A stretch of DNA of 64,000 nucleotides. Source: Hypoxylon rubiginosum (taxonomy: Eukaryota; Ascomycota; Sordariomycetes; Xylariales; Hypoxylaceae). Location of the stretch: assembly GCA_902806565.1 (NCBI GenBank), contig CADCXA010000066.1, forward strand, positions 1,364,001 through 1,428,000. The letters are read 5' to 3'. The notes below the pieces were generated by a model, which was not told where the DNA came from, ran no database searches, and saw only the letters and a list, made by a program, of their open reading frames with translations. Below are positions 34,271-47,602 of the stretch, piece by piece. Every line of letters begins with the position of its first letter. Within the stretch, counting starts at the first letter, position 1. The position numbers and the translations under genes were made by a program.

Positions 34271-37200
34271 CTTGACCGAATACACTTGCACCAGGTATCG
34301 TCAACCTGGAAGCTCAGCTCCACTGCGAGCTTCCGGCAGCGACGAATATTAAGAATATTGCGATCTGTAGTTCCTTGGACCTTGTGTCTCATAGTTGGCA
34401 CGTCAAGAAGCCAGACAGGTAGGGCTGATTTGATCACCTCATCAGCCTGGGAGCCGCCGTGGAAGTTGCCGCAGATATTCGCCCAGCTATACCACGCTGA
34501 GAATTTCAGCTTGCCCGAGGATGGATACTGCTCCACCCAAGTGGTCTCACTCTAATGCATCGAGTAGCCTAGAACTGCAACCGGTTTTCTGGGCCCGTCG
34601 AAGATGACCGGTAGTCAGCAAACACGCTGGGGGGAAATAAGGACACAAAAAAACAGTAACCAGGATGTGGTCATCTGTTTGCCCGTCCGAGGTAACACAT
34701 CAACAAGCTCTAGAGGCTAAAAAGTCCAGGTCGTTCTTCGCAGATACGGGGTCGACGGGAGGCAAAAGAAAAGGCAACGAAAATAATCGTAAAATCCGAA
34801 GCATAAGGTACAGAATAGCTACGTAGTCTGGAGGTGAGAAGATATGAGCAGATACGCACGCAGACCGAGCGATTTCTTCGAGGGTAATTCGGTCTGGACC
34901 GAGTAGAACCCGAGACCGAAGTCGAGGTGAGAGTTCGCTGTTAGGTATTAAGGGAAATAAACGGAAGACTTGGAGAAGGAATAGTTGTTACTATTAAAAT
35001 TTAGAAACGATATTAGACCATGATTGTTAATGTAAGTACTTGGTTTAAAAAAGAAAAAGAAAAGATTGGGGTGCTGGTAGGAATTATGTGTGAGGTGTAG
35101 AAGATGGAATGTAATTTGTGATCTTGTGGTAGGCAAGTAAACGAGTCAAAGAGAAATAGGTAATCCATCATTTCACAAGCTTGGGAGAAATTAGCTAAGG
35201 GCTAAGGGTCACGTACCTACCTCCTAGGTAATAAGGTACCTATCTCAAGGAGGCTTGTGGCCCGCCTAAGCGTCCCAAATCGCAGGGTCCGGGACCTAAG
35301 GGATGGTGAGAAGCCCTGGAAGGAAAGATGACCTAGGGCAGGTAGTACTGCAACAGGGGCTTTTTTATTTTTATTTTTATTTTTATTTTTATTTTTTTAA
35401 GTCCTTCGTCGTTTTGGAGCCGCGAAACGGGCTTCCAGTATAGGCTTCGGGTATCATTAATCTTTCTTGGGTTAGTCGTCGCCGTTAGGAGGCAACTAGC
35501 TAGACAGGCTAGAACACTTTGGTAGAAATCTAGCGCTAAAGCTTTAGTGTCTGCAGTCCACGCGACCCGCTAAAGATTCAATGGACCCTATGTAACTGAC
35601 CCTAGCAAAGGTTAATAGACCTTAATAGACCACCGTCGGCCTTTTTTGCCTTTGCTTCTCTCCATTCTATCTCCGTGGACCGTCCGCCCCGTCCGTTATG
35701 CCTCTTCTCCGTGAATGCCTTCTATCTCTCTCTCTCTCTCTTTCGATCAGTTTGCGTCTCTACCTGTGGCTTATGTACCTAGGCAGGTGTGCACAACGCA
35801 TACCAAACTCTCTTATACGAGAGGGGAAAATTACGGCTTCATAGCAGAAGTCTCGCCGCAGCAAACACTAGCGTACGGCCTCCCTTTATTAAATTTAGTA
35901 CAGCGTGGTGGATATCCTTAGGAATCCCGACAATAACTCATGACATGGTTTTCGTTGTCTACCCCGTCTTGAAGGGCTAATCAGCAGGAATAACTTTAGT
36001 GGTGGACTGGTTTCGCGGAACCGGGTCTCAAGCACACATAGACAAAATCAGCCTTTATTAGTCTACGGCAACAAAACCGAGAAGCTCAACTACTCGCAGC
36101 CTCAAAGATAAGAATTAGGTATAGTATTCATCAGAGCACACGTTACCTTGCTTGGTGGTGGCCAGTCAGTATAGCCCGACATCAGAAAGTCGGACCATAA
36201 AGGGGGAAGGTCTGATAGCGGTCAGATACCCATGTGGTCGTGACTTGACTTTCACGAATACTCCGGGAAACTTCCAAGACTTACCGCCGTCGACTTGGAA
36301 GGGGTCCGACATTTTATCGAACGTAGTGTGTCCAAGCAAATGGCAGGGGTTTCGGCATCGAATTTATTGTCCCCCACGTTTTCAGCGGACCTAGCTGCTG
36401 TTGCTGGAATTGCCCGGCGTTCTAGAATAAGTCGCCCAGCCAGGGGCTTCCGTCCAGCCGTCGAACGTCTCACTACTGGCTTGACCAGGACAGCCCTGTT
36501 TTCGCCTTTCATTCCACGTGAATTGGAGCGAGTACACGTCCCAGCAGGATAAATCATGACGCGACATCGATGATCGCGAACGCCGTTGACTCTTCCCAGG
36601 CTTCATCGCCATTGCGTATCAGGACCATGTCGCCTAGTCACTTGACCTTGATGCCGTCACTGACCAGCATGATCGACGATCACTTCACCTTCATCCACGA
36701 GTCGGCACTTGATCAGTACCCGACATCTCTTCATATTCTTAAATGTCCAGCTCAAGCTACGACAAGTTGAACGTCATTGTCATCCTAAACGCGACATTCC
36801 TAGCTACCTAACCCAGGCATCAGGTCATATCGCGAGTGGATAATACGGACTCGACGGACCGCGTATCTTATTCCGCCAATTTTCCCAGCGCTTCCCACAC
36901 GGCTACCTCAAAGATCAAAACTAAATTGTGTCAAGTTACTACTGAAATTATGGTCCTCTGGATAGCTAGGTAGGTCTACTACGCCATGTTGAGAGCGCCT
37001 GAGAGAACTATTGAATTTGAGCCGTAAAGCTTTAGGGCCACACGGGAAATTCCCCGTTACGGCCGCCTGCTGTTCCAGGCAACGCGCGGGACCAAATCTG
37101 CTCATCTACATCTAGTTTGCTACGTTCAAAGGCGAGCCTGCCGGTTTCTATCTGCCTATTGTTCGGTTTGTTCTGTTCCAATTACACCTTCGACAGTCCG

Positions 37201-40200
37201 TTCTTTTCAGTTTCCTCTTACAGGTGCTTCCTCTTCTCCGACTTTGAGATCTGCCTCTTGCGGGGGCTGTCCAAACGTCGTGTGACTTGTTTAGCTACGG
37301 CGCTTTCTTTGACCCAGTCAGCAGCCATTGGTTACAATGTAACGCACAAGCATCACGAAGCAATCCCCGTGACCTCTTAGCGGAGGAGAGATTGGCGACG
37401 TTTGGGGTCTTTCTATCTCGGAGTCATGAGGACCTGTCGCAAATACCTGGGGGCCGGGGTTGAATTAAGCATCCTTCGTAGAAGGGTCGCATCCGGCTGA
37501 AGGTTAATGAGTCCGAATTCCCCGCAAGAAAGCCTTCGTCGATCTACATTGCAAGGCTCGCTGAACGAGAGGACCTAAGAAGGATGACAACCGCCGGACG
37601 GAGTAACTCCACCTTTTCTCGGCAGAAGCCATGTGCAGTTATGCACGGGTACTCACACCGATTTCTCTACTCTGCCTACTTCGGAGCTGAACTCGTTGTG
37701 ATACACGAGAATTTACAAGCCCAGGACCGCCAAATATCTCAAAGCTTCCTTTAAGAGTAGAACATAGCACAGCATGGAAAAGACTCAATGCCACATGGCT
37801 TTTCCCCTGGCACCTAGCCAGCCACACGACCTCACCTCTTTGTTCAGAGATCATGTCATGATAAGATGGACAAAAATTCGTTTCCTTCCCGCCTGCTCCT
37901 CCTGGGTATGATTGACTTGTGGATTCAACTTCAAGTGGATGACTCCCCTTACACATGTTTCAAGTACTTCAGATTGAACGCTTACCTATCCCTTAGGCTT
38001 CCTCTTTAGGAAACCGCCGTCCCATCGTTCTCCCGATTGGTTGATGCCAATCGGCGCCCGGCTTCGAGACGCGGCCCATCCCATCACATCGATTGTGCTT
38101 GATTTACAAATGTTCATCCCAGTGCGCGGCGCCGTACAGGTGCTATTAGAATACTTTCGGCCTCCAACTTAACCTGCTTAGTATTCCAAGCGCCGAAGGT
38201 GTACTTGGCGCGTGTTCTACCTGCCCATAAGCTGAGTTGCGTCAATAGCGCCGCTGCGTTGGCTTCTGCCGTGCCATTAATTGCCGTATATTAAGACTCC
38301 CCGGGTGACCTGCAGGAACCATATGCGCGTTCCGCTCATCCAGGCCAATCTTTTCCAGGCTCGCACACATCTTTAGTCCACCGGTGAGCGGGATGTCGGT
38401 CAGAGCATCGCTTTCGTGACTGATCACACGAAGGATCCTTTCGGCAACGCCGCAGCGGCCCGGGCAGGTTATAGTTGCTACACTTATCACTCCCCTAGAG
38501 ATGTAATCGTAACCCTGATGTCAGGGGCGCTTATGACTTGCGTTTCCCCCCAGTCTAAGACTATGCGGCGTGAACAGCCTTGTCGGAGTTGCTCGGGTTC
38601 CGGTGTTTGCACCCGTGGTCCGGACGAGGCTGATTGCCGTTACAGTTGCATTCGGTCGTTACACACGAAAAGGTGGTCATCTGTAACCGGGCTGCTGCAC
38701 GAGGGTTGCAATTCCAAAAATGGCATCACCAATCCTTATCGTGGACCACGGACTACGACCGACACCGACGAATTAGGCCCCCTAACATGCAGACATGACT
38801 ACGACGACTGGACGAATGTTGAGGTAAGCAATAGCGACACAGAAGGTTATCACGAAACACTCTCGCCTCTCCTTTTTATCGACAAATAGGTCGGCTCCTG
38901 TCACGTTTCAACGACATGAGCATTTTTGGATTTGTCACATCGGCCTTTTGCCCGGAAATTTTATTTCTCTGATTGGTGTGAAAGTTTCCCGTTGTGTACC
39001 GCGTTATTTTCCTCCCGTACGCCGATGAGACCTGAAGACAGAAGTATCAATTGCCACACTACGCACCCCCCCCTCCGTTACGCGAAAAGCTGAGCTCATG
39101 CTATTGTAAATCGCTTAGTCAGCGTATCACGAAATGGGTCATCTTGAGTTAAGTAGTAAGCCAGCGAAGTCGACTTTGCGGCGAGACTAGATAATGGGAT
39201 TCCGCTATTCTTACTTTACATAAGGCGCCACACACACAATCACACGCCATAGCGCCTACGTATGCGTCTCCTGGGTACTCATTGGCGAAAGATGTATGTG
39301 TCTCGGGGAGGATATCCCAAAAGGAAGCGGTTTGTGTAATGAACTGCTTTCCGCCAGTCAGAAGCTCGGAAGACGGACCCGAGTTCATCTCAATGGGCAC
39401 CACACCCCCCATTGACATAATTTACCCTCGTCGAATGAACTGGTATTATTCCTAAGGGTTACAGGATGCATTGTAACATCTTCAGCTGGGAGAGTCTTAT
39501 CCAACGTAATGGCGTAACCAAACTTTCGGGTCTATGGAAGATGGCTGCTATCACTGAGACCAACCCAGTGGCTCTGCAGGTCCTGCCACGGAGATAGGGG
39601 AAATGACCCTGAAATGGAGTATGGTGATGATACAAATCAGCTATAATCACATGTAGGCGGTCTGAAGGAAAGTTTTATATCATGAATTTTGACCCTGATA
39701 TCTAGGATGATTTAACACTAATATTGATGATATGATAGGTACCTAGCTGGATATGATTAGGAACTGACAGTATAGCCCCTATCATTATTTATGATGATGA
39801 TCGAAATATGCGTTGTAATGACAAGAATCTGATAGGGGCTTAGAAGAGCGTGACGTTGTAGCATCCTTTCTGTGTTCCCAGTTGGTAGGTGCTTAGCTGG
39901 CCAGATCAAATCTCCCTCTATCAAGATTAGCAAATATCAATATAGAACTAGCTAATAACTGTCACGACGCAAACAAAAAAGGTACCAAGACAACGACGAC
40001 GTTGCTATGGGGGCTGTGAACCTAGCTGCGAAGGGTTGCCTCTATGTAAAGGCACTGAGATCCTTTGCTCTCTGAACCTAACCCTTCTATCCAAGTCAAC
40101 CATGGGTAACACTGCCAGCCCTCTCGTCTAAGGAGTCGAAGTTTAGAAGGTCAGAGCCCTGACAATAAACGCTGGATCCCTACTTTAACAACCCTATCTG

Positions 40201-42854
40201 GAATAACATGTTCCTCATAGCAAGAATAGTCCAGGTTCAACCTAGTTGATATGGTTGAGATAAAGGAAACTTGCAATATGATTAATGATATTGGATTCGC
40301 GCGCGTAGTACTTTAGATACTATAGGTAGCTTAACAATACATTCGAGAAGACCCCTTTCCAGGTTTAGCCTAGGCACCTAATAATGAATATCTATCACGG
40401 ATCCCTTCCAAATATCATGATTCGTCCTTAATAATATGAACTGTTAGCACCGCAATGAATCCAGTCACGATGCAACCTCTAGCTTCAGAACAGTACCCTA
40501 CATTTTGACCAAGTTCAATGGGTTTTCCATCTGACTATCATAAGACACTTGAGGCACATGTTACTTACTCCTACCTACTGTGTAGCTAAAACCAGAAGTC
40601 CTACTACAGTATGTACCCCTTGAAATAAGCTCGGAATCAGAAGCGCAGTTGATTCTAGCAAATAAATTATGATAGTATTATGCCGAGACTAGCTACCTGG
40701 CTAGTTTCATCCTAACAGCCGCGTAGCGCTTCCTGTCATCCGCCCCTGACGCATAATTCACGCAGAGCGCCGCAGCGCTCCCCTTGGCATCGAATTGCCT
40801 AATACCAGCACCTCAGAACTCCAACTGCCGTCAATTCCAAAGACCAATAGAGACCGAAGACGGATTCCTGTTGGTGAGGTGTAAAAACGAGGCAACCAGA
40901 ATTGACGCACTGGGTCGTTCGATATCGGGTGAATCGGCCGCGTAGCTCTAAACGTAATCCTAACACGGTAACAGGGGACCGCGATGATGGGCACAGACGA
41001 GCGAACCAGAAGAGGCCCACTGATTCAACAAGGCGGGATAGGATAGGTAAGACTCGAGGAAGCAAGACATATACCTAGCACAAGGACAACTACGGTGTAG
41101 AAAGTAGATGCGTTCATGGCCGCAGACGAGGCGACCGAAACATGCGGTGAATGCCTAGGTATTCACAAATTAAGCAGAGAGCACATCAGGTAACGAGGAC
41201 GGGGGTACAACAGGGACAGGGGGAATAAGCTGGGGACAAGCTATTTCGCAGAGCTCGTGTGTGGTTTATGCTAGCCCCGGGATACGCACCGTAGGGCTCA
41301 CCGAGTCTCCAGAGAAATTGGCTATCAAGCCATCTCTTTTCTCCGCATAGTGCGACTCTTATTCAATACAATACACGAGAGCCTAGGGTTATAATTATAG
41401 AATCTTACCTGACGGAATGAATTTAGCGCCAGACACAAAGCTGCCGTGCCACAATCCCGTGGTGGAGCCCCATCGTGGAGCGCACTGGCGTGTAATATAG
41501 GACTATTCACCGGCACAGCCCGTGTACACATCGAAGCTGAATACGGTTTGGAAGTCTAGAAGCAGCCTCTATTACATACCTAGGTGAAGGATGAGGTTGC
41601 TTCCATCACGCTAGTTAACACATGTAATAAACGAATGTGTACCTAGGAGGTAGGTATCCATCACGGCTACTACACCTTAAACGGCATGCCGGGAGCGGTA
41701 GGATGTCTCAACGCCTTGTAAGCGCTTAACGAACCCAGGAAGACCCAGAAGTTGCCCTATGTCTTGTGCGACCCAGCCTCTCGGGTCCGATCACTAACAC
41801 CTCCGTCGGATATTATCCCGTGTTCTAGGGGTGCTTTCGCTTCACCGGTGCGGAGTGCCATGTCAAAACAACCGGGCCGAAGCTATCGTGAGGCTTGTGG
41901 GCGTTGAATGGCTCGGGAAAGGTTCCGCCTTGGTTAAAGCAAGGTTTTGTCCGCCTTGTTTTTTCTTGGTTTTTTTTTCTTGCCCTAGTTTTCTTCTCGT
42001 GAATTTCGTCTGTGCGGAATAAGCCGGCAAAAGGAACGTGCTATATACTAAGCAGGGTCGTCACGGACCACTACGGGGTTGGTACCGGGTCTAGAATTCC
42101 CTTATCATTTCCATAGGGGTCCTTCACGGATCACGGCTGCATATCACCAAGTGAGGTATGCCAAGGAGATTGATTATGTAGGACTGGGGTGCATACTTGA
42201 ATGTTGTTAAATCACCTTGCTGCCCAACTTCCAGGGGGGGGGGGGTGATGAATTCACAACAACCCCCCGAGAGAGGAGCTCGTGATAGCATTCACACGAA
42301 TGGGACGGGAGACCCGAGAAATTTGCTTCTTCTTCTTCTACCGCTTCCAAAATAAGCAGGAGGATTTTTGCTCGCTGCCGAGCTGCTACATTTTGGGCGG
42401 GGTTAAGGGCTTAACGGAGGAAGCAAACAGAGGACGGATCTTCGACTTCGACGTCAACATACGACCTGTCATTTCTCGAGCGGTCAGAAAGCCCGAGGGG
42501 CTTCAAGGGCTCGTTAGGGCTTGTTTTGAGATCACTCCTGTATGGACTGGGAAACGAGGAGCAAGGGGCCCACATTCACCGCTTTGCGTGCGTACGAAAG
42601 GGTACGCACGAAGACGCACTGCCCTTCTGCGCTTGCGACGTGGACAAGTCGGCTTTCGAGCTTTCGAGCACTCAACTCCCTTTCTTTCCTCCTTCCTTTC
42701 TCGTCCAGGGCGCCGACGCTGTCATCGAATATATCGACGTGTGCCTAAAAACCCCGAATGTCGCGAAACCCTCCTCCCTTCCTCGAATCGCCTTCGCTCG
42801 GAACCCCGAAGGCCGAACCTGAACCCAAACTCGAATCTGACATACCTACCTCGC
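34271..42854. other. 8.6-kb gene-poor region
   Basis: Only short, mutually overlapping open frames occur (up to 157 codons at 38416-38889, and 205 codons at 42282-42899), none with a recognisable domain or good exon joints. The regulator gene's promoter and leader lie at 34271 to about 35150. Simple repeats are at 35361-35398 (TTTTTA) and 35725-35742 (TC). A G-run sits near 42234-42246. The rest has average composition and may be decayed beyond recognition. Confidence 0.5.
35361..35398. repeat. (TTTTTA)n A/T-rich simple repeat
   Basis: About six copies of a 6-bp unit form a T-rich tract upstream of the DUF3295 gene. Confidence 0.9.
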
Positions 42855-45800
42855 TCAGTACGCCCCTTCGCGCTCGCGCCACGCCGGCTGCGGCGATAGC
42901 CACGGCTTCCTGTACCCCGACCTTAGCGGCATCTCGGCCCGCAGCGTCAGGCCGCCCACCCGCGCGCCGACCGCGCCGTCCAGCGCCCACAGCGTGAGCG
43001 CGACCGTGTTCCTGCCGCCGTGGTCCAGCACGCCCTCCGGCACCGGGAACGCCGTCTGCGGGCCCAGGTTCGCCACGTACTTGCCGAACTGGTAGCCGTT
43101 GACGAACAGCTGGACGCGGTAGTTGTTGCTGTTGTTGTTCGCGCCGGTAGTGGTAGTGGTGGTGGAAGTATCGTTCCCGAACACGAAGCTCAGCGGCACG
43201 TCGTACCCCGCCGGCACGTCGAGGTCGAACGTCGCGGTGTAGAAGCCGACGCCGGCCGTCGCGAGGCCGTCGGTGATCGGGTTCGACACGGCCCAGCTCT
43301 CGCTCGGCGGCCCCGGCTGGTGCCAGCCCTGGCGCTCCGCGAACAGCGCGCCCTCGTTGCGCGGGCCGCGCGCCAGGTCCCGGTACGCCTCGCCGCCTAG
43401 GTTGCCCGTCAGCTTCCACTTGACGTCCGCCTGCCGTCCCGCGTGGCCCGCGAGGGCGAAGCCGACGAGGCCCATCGGCGTCTTGATCTGGTCCGTCCCC
43501 GGCGCCTCCTCGTCCTGGCCCATGTGGTCGACCAGCAGCGTGAGCACGTGCGGCGTCCCGGCCTCGAGGGAAGACAAACCGAGCGGGACGGTCGCGTCGT
43601 GCGTGGCCGGGCCGTCGGCGCCGCCGTCCCACGACGCGACGAACGCGCCGTCGAGCCACAGCGAGTACCCGAAGCCGTCGCCGCCCGTCACGTTGAGGAA
43701 GAGGCTCAGCTCCTCGTCGGCGGCGGCGGCCGTGAAGTGACCCCGGTAGAGGAGTGACCCGCCATGGAACCCGTAGTCGCTCGCGTACAGCGACGTCGGC
43801 GTGCGCGGCGGCTGCGGGTTGTTGGTCGACGGGTTCTCGCACGACACCCACACGGAATCGTCGTAGCCGGCCTGGATCTCGGGGAGCGAGTCGACGTACT
43901 TCCACTCCAGAGACGTGAAGTCGGGCAGCGCTATCTCGGGGACTTCAAAGTCCAGCCGCGCGGTGAGTTTTCCGGCTCCGTTGCGCTTTGCGCGAAGGGC
44001 TTCCCCGTTGAATGACATGGCTTTGATTTTACCGGTGGGCTCGTAGATGAGCTCGATGTCGGTCGTGCTGTTAATATCGCCGGTTAGACGAAGGACTTCG
44101 CCATCTAAGCTTGCGGTGCGAACAAGGTAGGGCCCCTTTACTACGACGGCAGATTTGGATGGAGAAGAGTAGTTCCCGATTGGTGATTCTGCGGGCAGCT
44201 CTGTGACCCAGTAATTATACGCATCGTTCCGCCATAGCAAAAGAATCTCTAGCTCGTCGCCGAGTCTTAAAATTCTTCTGTCCTCGGAGACCTCCCATTG
44301 AACCACCAGCTTATTGATACCCAGGATTTGAGTCTTCACGGTGGTTTCGTTGGGAATTATTTGTGCTGAAATTGTCGTCAGGTTCGTTAGGTCGACAGCA
44401 AGCTCGTGGAGCTCGCCAGCTCCGCCGTATAGGATCAGTGTTCTCTTGCCCGCGGAATCGCGGGCCCACGTGAATATTTCTGCCGTGCAATAGATCAAGT
44501 TGATCCCGCCCACATCGTAATCAGTTACGTGGATCTTCGAGTCTCTTCGGGTAAGAACTAACTCCCCGCCGAGTTGAGGTATTGATATATTTCCTCTACT
44601 CGTAGGAATAATGAGTTTATAGGTAGTTGTATTTGTCGAGGTCCAATCCGCATGTCGTATAACGTAGAAATTTGTCGGATGGTCGGTTCCAAACACAGGC
44701 GTGGTGGCAATTTGGTCAGTCGACACGTAAGATCCGTTCGACGCATTTCCTGCGACGGCGGTTAGGTACGCCGGGGACACTTTGAAGAAATTGGCCTCGA
44801 GCTTTTCCTCCGAGTATTTCTCTCGCCAGATGTGCCGGTTCTCCTTAATCGCAGCACCATAATCGTATGAACTATCGCCGCCTCTGTATCCTAAATTACC
44901 CCAGTTCGTTCCGCCGTATGTCTGAGAAGTTGATTAATCATTTGTTAAAGAACTGCGAACTAGTGAGTAGTCACCCACCATGTAAATATTGAAGATATTG
45001 ATGGCAAAACTGTAATTGTTTTTCCATAGGACACGGACTGATTCCTGGTTGACGAGCGCATTACAAGCATCCGCATTGACACTGCCAAACCCGGTACCAG
45101 ATCCTCCCTGGAATTCGGCAACAAAGAAGGGCGTATTTGGGCTGTATTGCTCGTGCATGATTTGCCAGTTCTCCGGCCATCTGATCTTGGGCCAAACTTC
45201 TGGATTTGCGCCTTGGAAGTGTCAGGGGAGAAAATGTAAGCATTAGATATCGTGAGCACTCACAGTCGTATCGCATTGGATAGGCGTCGATTCCATAGAC
45301 TAGGTAGTTTATTCGTGTCAACAGCAAATCCAGTTCGTTATTAGTAGAAATACGTACGTTCCGTCTCCCCTAAGCCACTACCAGGAGCCCAATTGCCTTG
45401 GTATAGGTGGTCATTAACCATCTGAGGTACCACATTGCCAGTTTTCTTGAACTGCTGTTTGACATGTTCCATGTAATTACTATTGGTTCGGGCGGGGAAA
45501 TCGGTATTGTTAACATCAGGCCATGTGTCATATTCATTCTCCGGCTGTAGCATGATAACTGGGCCTCCATTTGTTATTTGAGCATCGGCAATCAGCTTCC
45601 CAACAGTAGCAGCGTACAGCTCGGTTGCATTGACAAATTCTGGATCGTCACCACGAAGAGGTGCTTTAATTCGAGCAGTCCACCCCGGATAGCCCCCGAA
45701 GGCCGTTTCGGCGTTGATATATGGACCGGGACGGGCGATTAGGTATATGCCGGCTTCCGCGGCGGCCTTGAAGAACTCGTCGAGTGCGAAGATCCCGTCA

Positions 45801-46182
45801 AAGCGTACCGTTCCCTGTGTGCCTTCGACGAGGCCCCAGTAGGTATAGAAGGAAACTGCGTTGAAGCCCATGGCCTTGATCTTCTGGAAAATGTCGAGCC
45901 ATAGCCCCGGACTTGGTAGGCGCCAAGGATGGAATTCTCCAGAGAAAATGAACATTCGTTCTGCCCGAATAATCATGGAGTATTTGTCCCATGTGACCTG
46001 ATTCATGTTTAGTATCTGATGGTAAGATAATTGTTTAACGTTTATCTCACCAATCCCTCCAATGAGTCTCGGGGCTCGAGCTCCGAGTTCGCATCTCGTG
46101 ATGGTATGCTCACTCCTTGCCCTTGCGGCAGTAGGCAAAGCAGGAAGATGAATAATACTGAAAGCAACATCGTGCCGAGCAT
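42855..46182 (-). CDS. lacA: Secreted beta-galactosidase, glycoside hydrolase family 35
   Basis: Five exons, complement of 42855-44921, 44979-45211, 45264-45299, 45358-45997 and 46051-46182, give 1035 residues. Every joint keeps the family alignment: E-G-L/V-T-W-D, E-L-Y-G-I-D-A-Y-P, Y-D-C-A-N-P, I-Y-M/T-Y-G-G-T-N-W-G. Exon 3 is only 36 bp. Residues 1 to about 24 form a signal peptide (M-L-G-T-M-L-L-S-V-L-F-I-F-L-L-C). The GH35 barrel has G-E-F-H-P-W-R, the acid/base motif Q-P-E-N-E-Y (Glu about 199) and the nucleophile F-V-A-E-F-Q-G-G (Glu about 302). Beta-sandwich domains follow (I-P-Q-L-G-G, G-G-A-G-E, W-K-L-T-G-N-L-G-G-E), ending R-E-G-A-Y. It should release galactose from beta-galactosides such as galactan side chains outside the cell. 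GC content jumps from about 43950 downward. Confidence 0.95.
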
Positions 46183-47602
46183 ACCGGCGCTGTCATAGGT
46201 ATGACCACGATGAAGTTGAACGACGTAGATCCAGAAGAGCCTATGGTGGCGCCCCGGAGGAGACCTTGCCGGCCTCGAGACGTGACCGTCACATCCATTT
46301 TGAAAACGGCCCGGCAGTAAGGTCACCCAAGGATGTCGAGGTAGAGAATGCCCCGAGCTGTGGAGAAGATGGCAGGATACTAAAGTCGGTATGATCCTTG
46401 ATGACTCCGCTTCTCCAACTTCTCCAAGGACCGCTAGGAGGTTGTGCGGGGATTTAGAATATGCGCGTCTTTATAATTGGTGCGAAATCTGGTCAGTCGA
46501 CTTTATTGGTTTAGGCAAAATAAGAATGGGTAGCCTTGACCTGGTTCTGGTATTCCTTTATTCTTTGATATGTCAGCGCTACTCGATGTTAAAAGCCAAG
46601 TACGAATTTCAGGGGTAGAGTTCGGCATAGTCATGCTTATTACTGACTATAATATAGCTTCATTAAAGCCTATACAATCCGCTTCTTCTTTAAAGTTTTC
46701 TTTATGTTACAAGATTATCGACGAGAATTCATAAGGACATACAATACCTTGACGATAGGGTGGGTCAGTTGGCATCTACCTTTCAGGAGGTAGATATGTC
46801 ATCAGTTTCTTAATCTAGGTACTCAACTATCAAGCTGACTGCCAAACTGCAGCTACGCAGGGTGGGAATACGTAGATAACAGTTCGTTAAGAAAATATGG
46901 CCTTGGAAGTCACAGAGATGATTTTAGTGGCCACTCAATGAAGGTTAAGTCGGTGTTCTGAGATTACCCGACTTCCAATTCATGCTTCGGAGCAATCAGA
47001 GTAATTATCTGAGAATGGATGCATCGTAAAATGTCCCGTTCTTGTGGTATTATAATGTCTTCTTGATCTAGAGTTATGTAGAACTAAGTAGTATAATAGA
47101 TATTTCACTTCCTTCCTAACTGCCGGGATCCCCTGTATGTACGTTAGGCTCGAAGGAAAAGAACTACTACGGAGCTCGGTCGTCTTATGGAAGACTACAA
47201 TATTATACAGGTCAGTGATCACGACGGAGGGTTCGCGGAAAATGATAAGTTTGAACATACAACTCCAACGTAAAAAACACATTAGTCAAGTAGGTGCAGG
47301 ATTGATTCCAATGTCTAAATAAATCTAAAAAAGCGTGTAACTCTCAGGGAAAAGCGCTTCTTGTAGATGCTCCTAGAGCAGGAGCATAGAGCGCTTTGCA
47401 TCTCGTGACAAAATCCAAGTTCGGCATCATCTGCGTTGGCGACTTAGAACGGGGATGGATGGAGATTATCAGGGATACTCACAAATGAGAAAGCTCATAC
47501 AGTCCGCAGTGCTTTTCACGCTATCGCTCACTTCGAAGCTCTGTTATGAAAGTGGTATCGCTGATGGTCTATCAAGCTAGAATCTGGTAGGGCAACAATC
47601 AA
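46183..47602. other. Spacer between beta-galactosidase and RNA cyclase genes
   Basis: This 1.4-kb stretch contains the beta-galactosidase promoter and the cyclase 3' end. The signal-peptide frame extends upstream to an ATG at 46326, but that extension would bury the signal peptide, so it is read as leader. No other gene is seen. Confidence 0.6.

Noticed and set aside
34258..34536. 92-codon minus-strand frame at the 5' side of the GATA-like gene
   Set aside because: It is in a different frame from the recognised first exon and resembles no family; likely leader sequence.
38416..38889. 157-codon plus-strand frame in the gene-poor region
   Set aside because: Cys-rich in part but lacks a good start, exon joints or family motif; kept as chance.
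42282..42899. 205-codon plus-strand frame downstream of beta-galactosidase
   Set aside because: Overlaps the end of that gene on the opposite strand, has no domain, and has Arg/Pro-rich composition.
45998..46050. A 35-bp version of the first beta-galactosidase intron
   Set aside because: Shorter than usual fungal introns; the 53-bp version has a branch-like CTAAAC and gives the V-T-W-D start of the GH35 domain.
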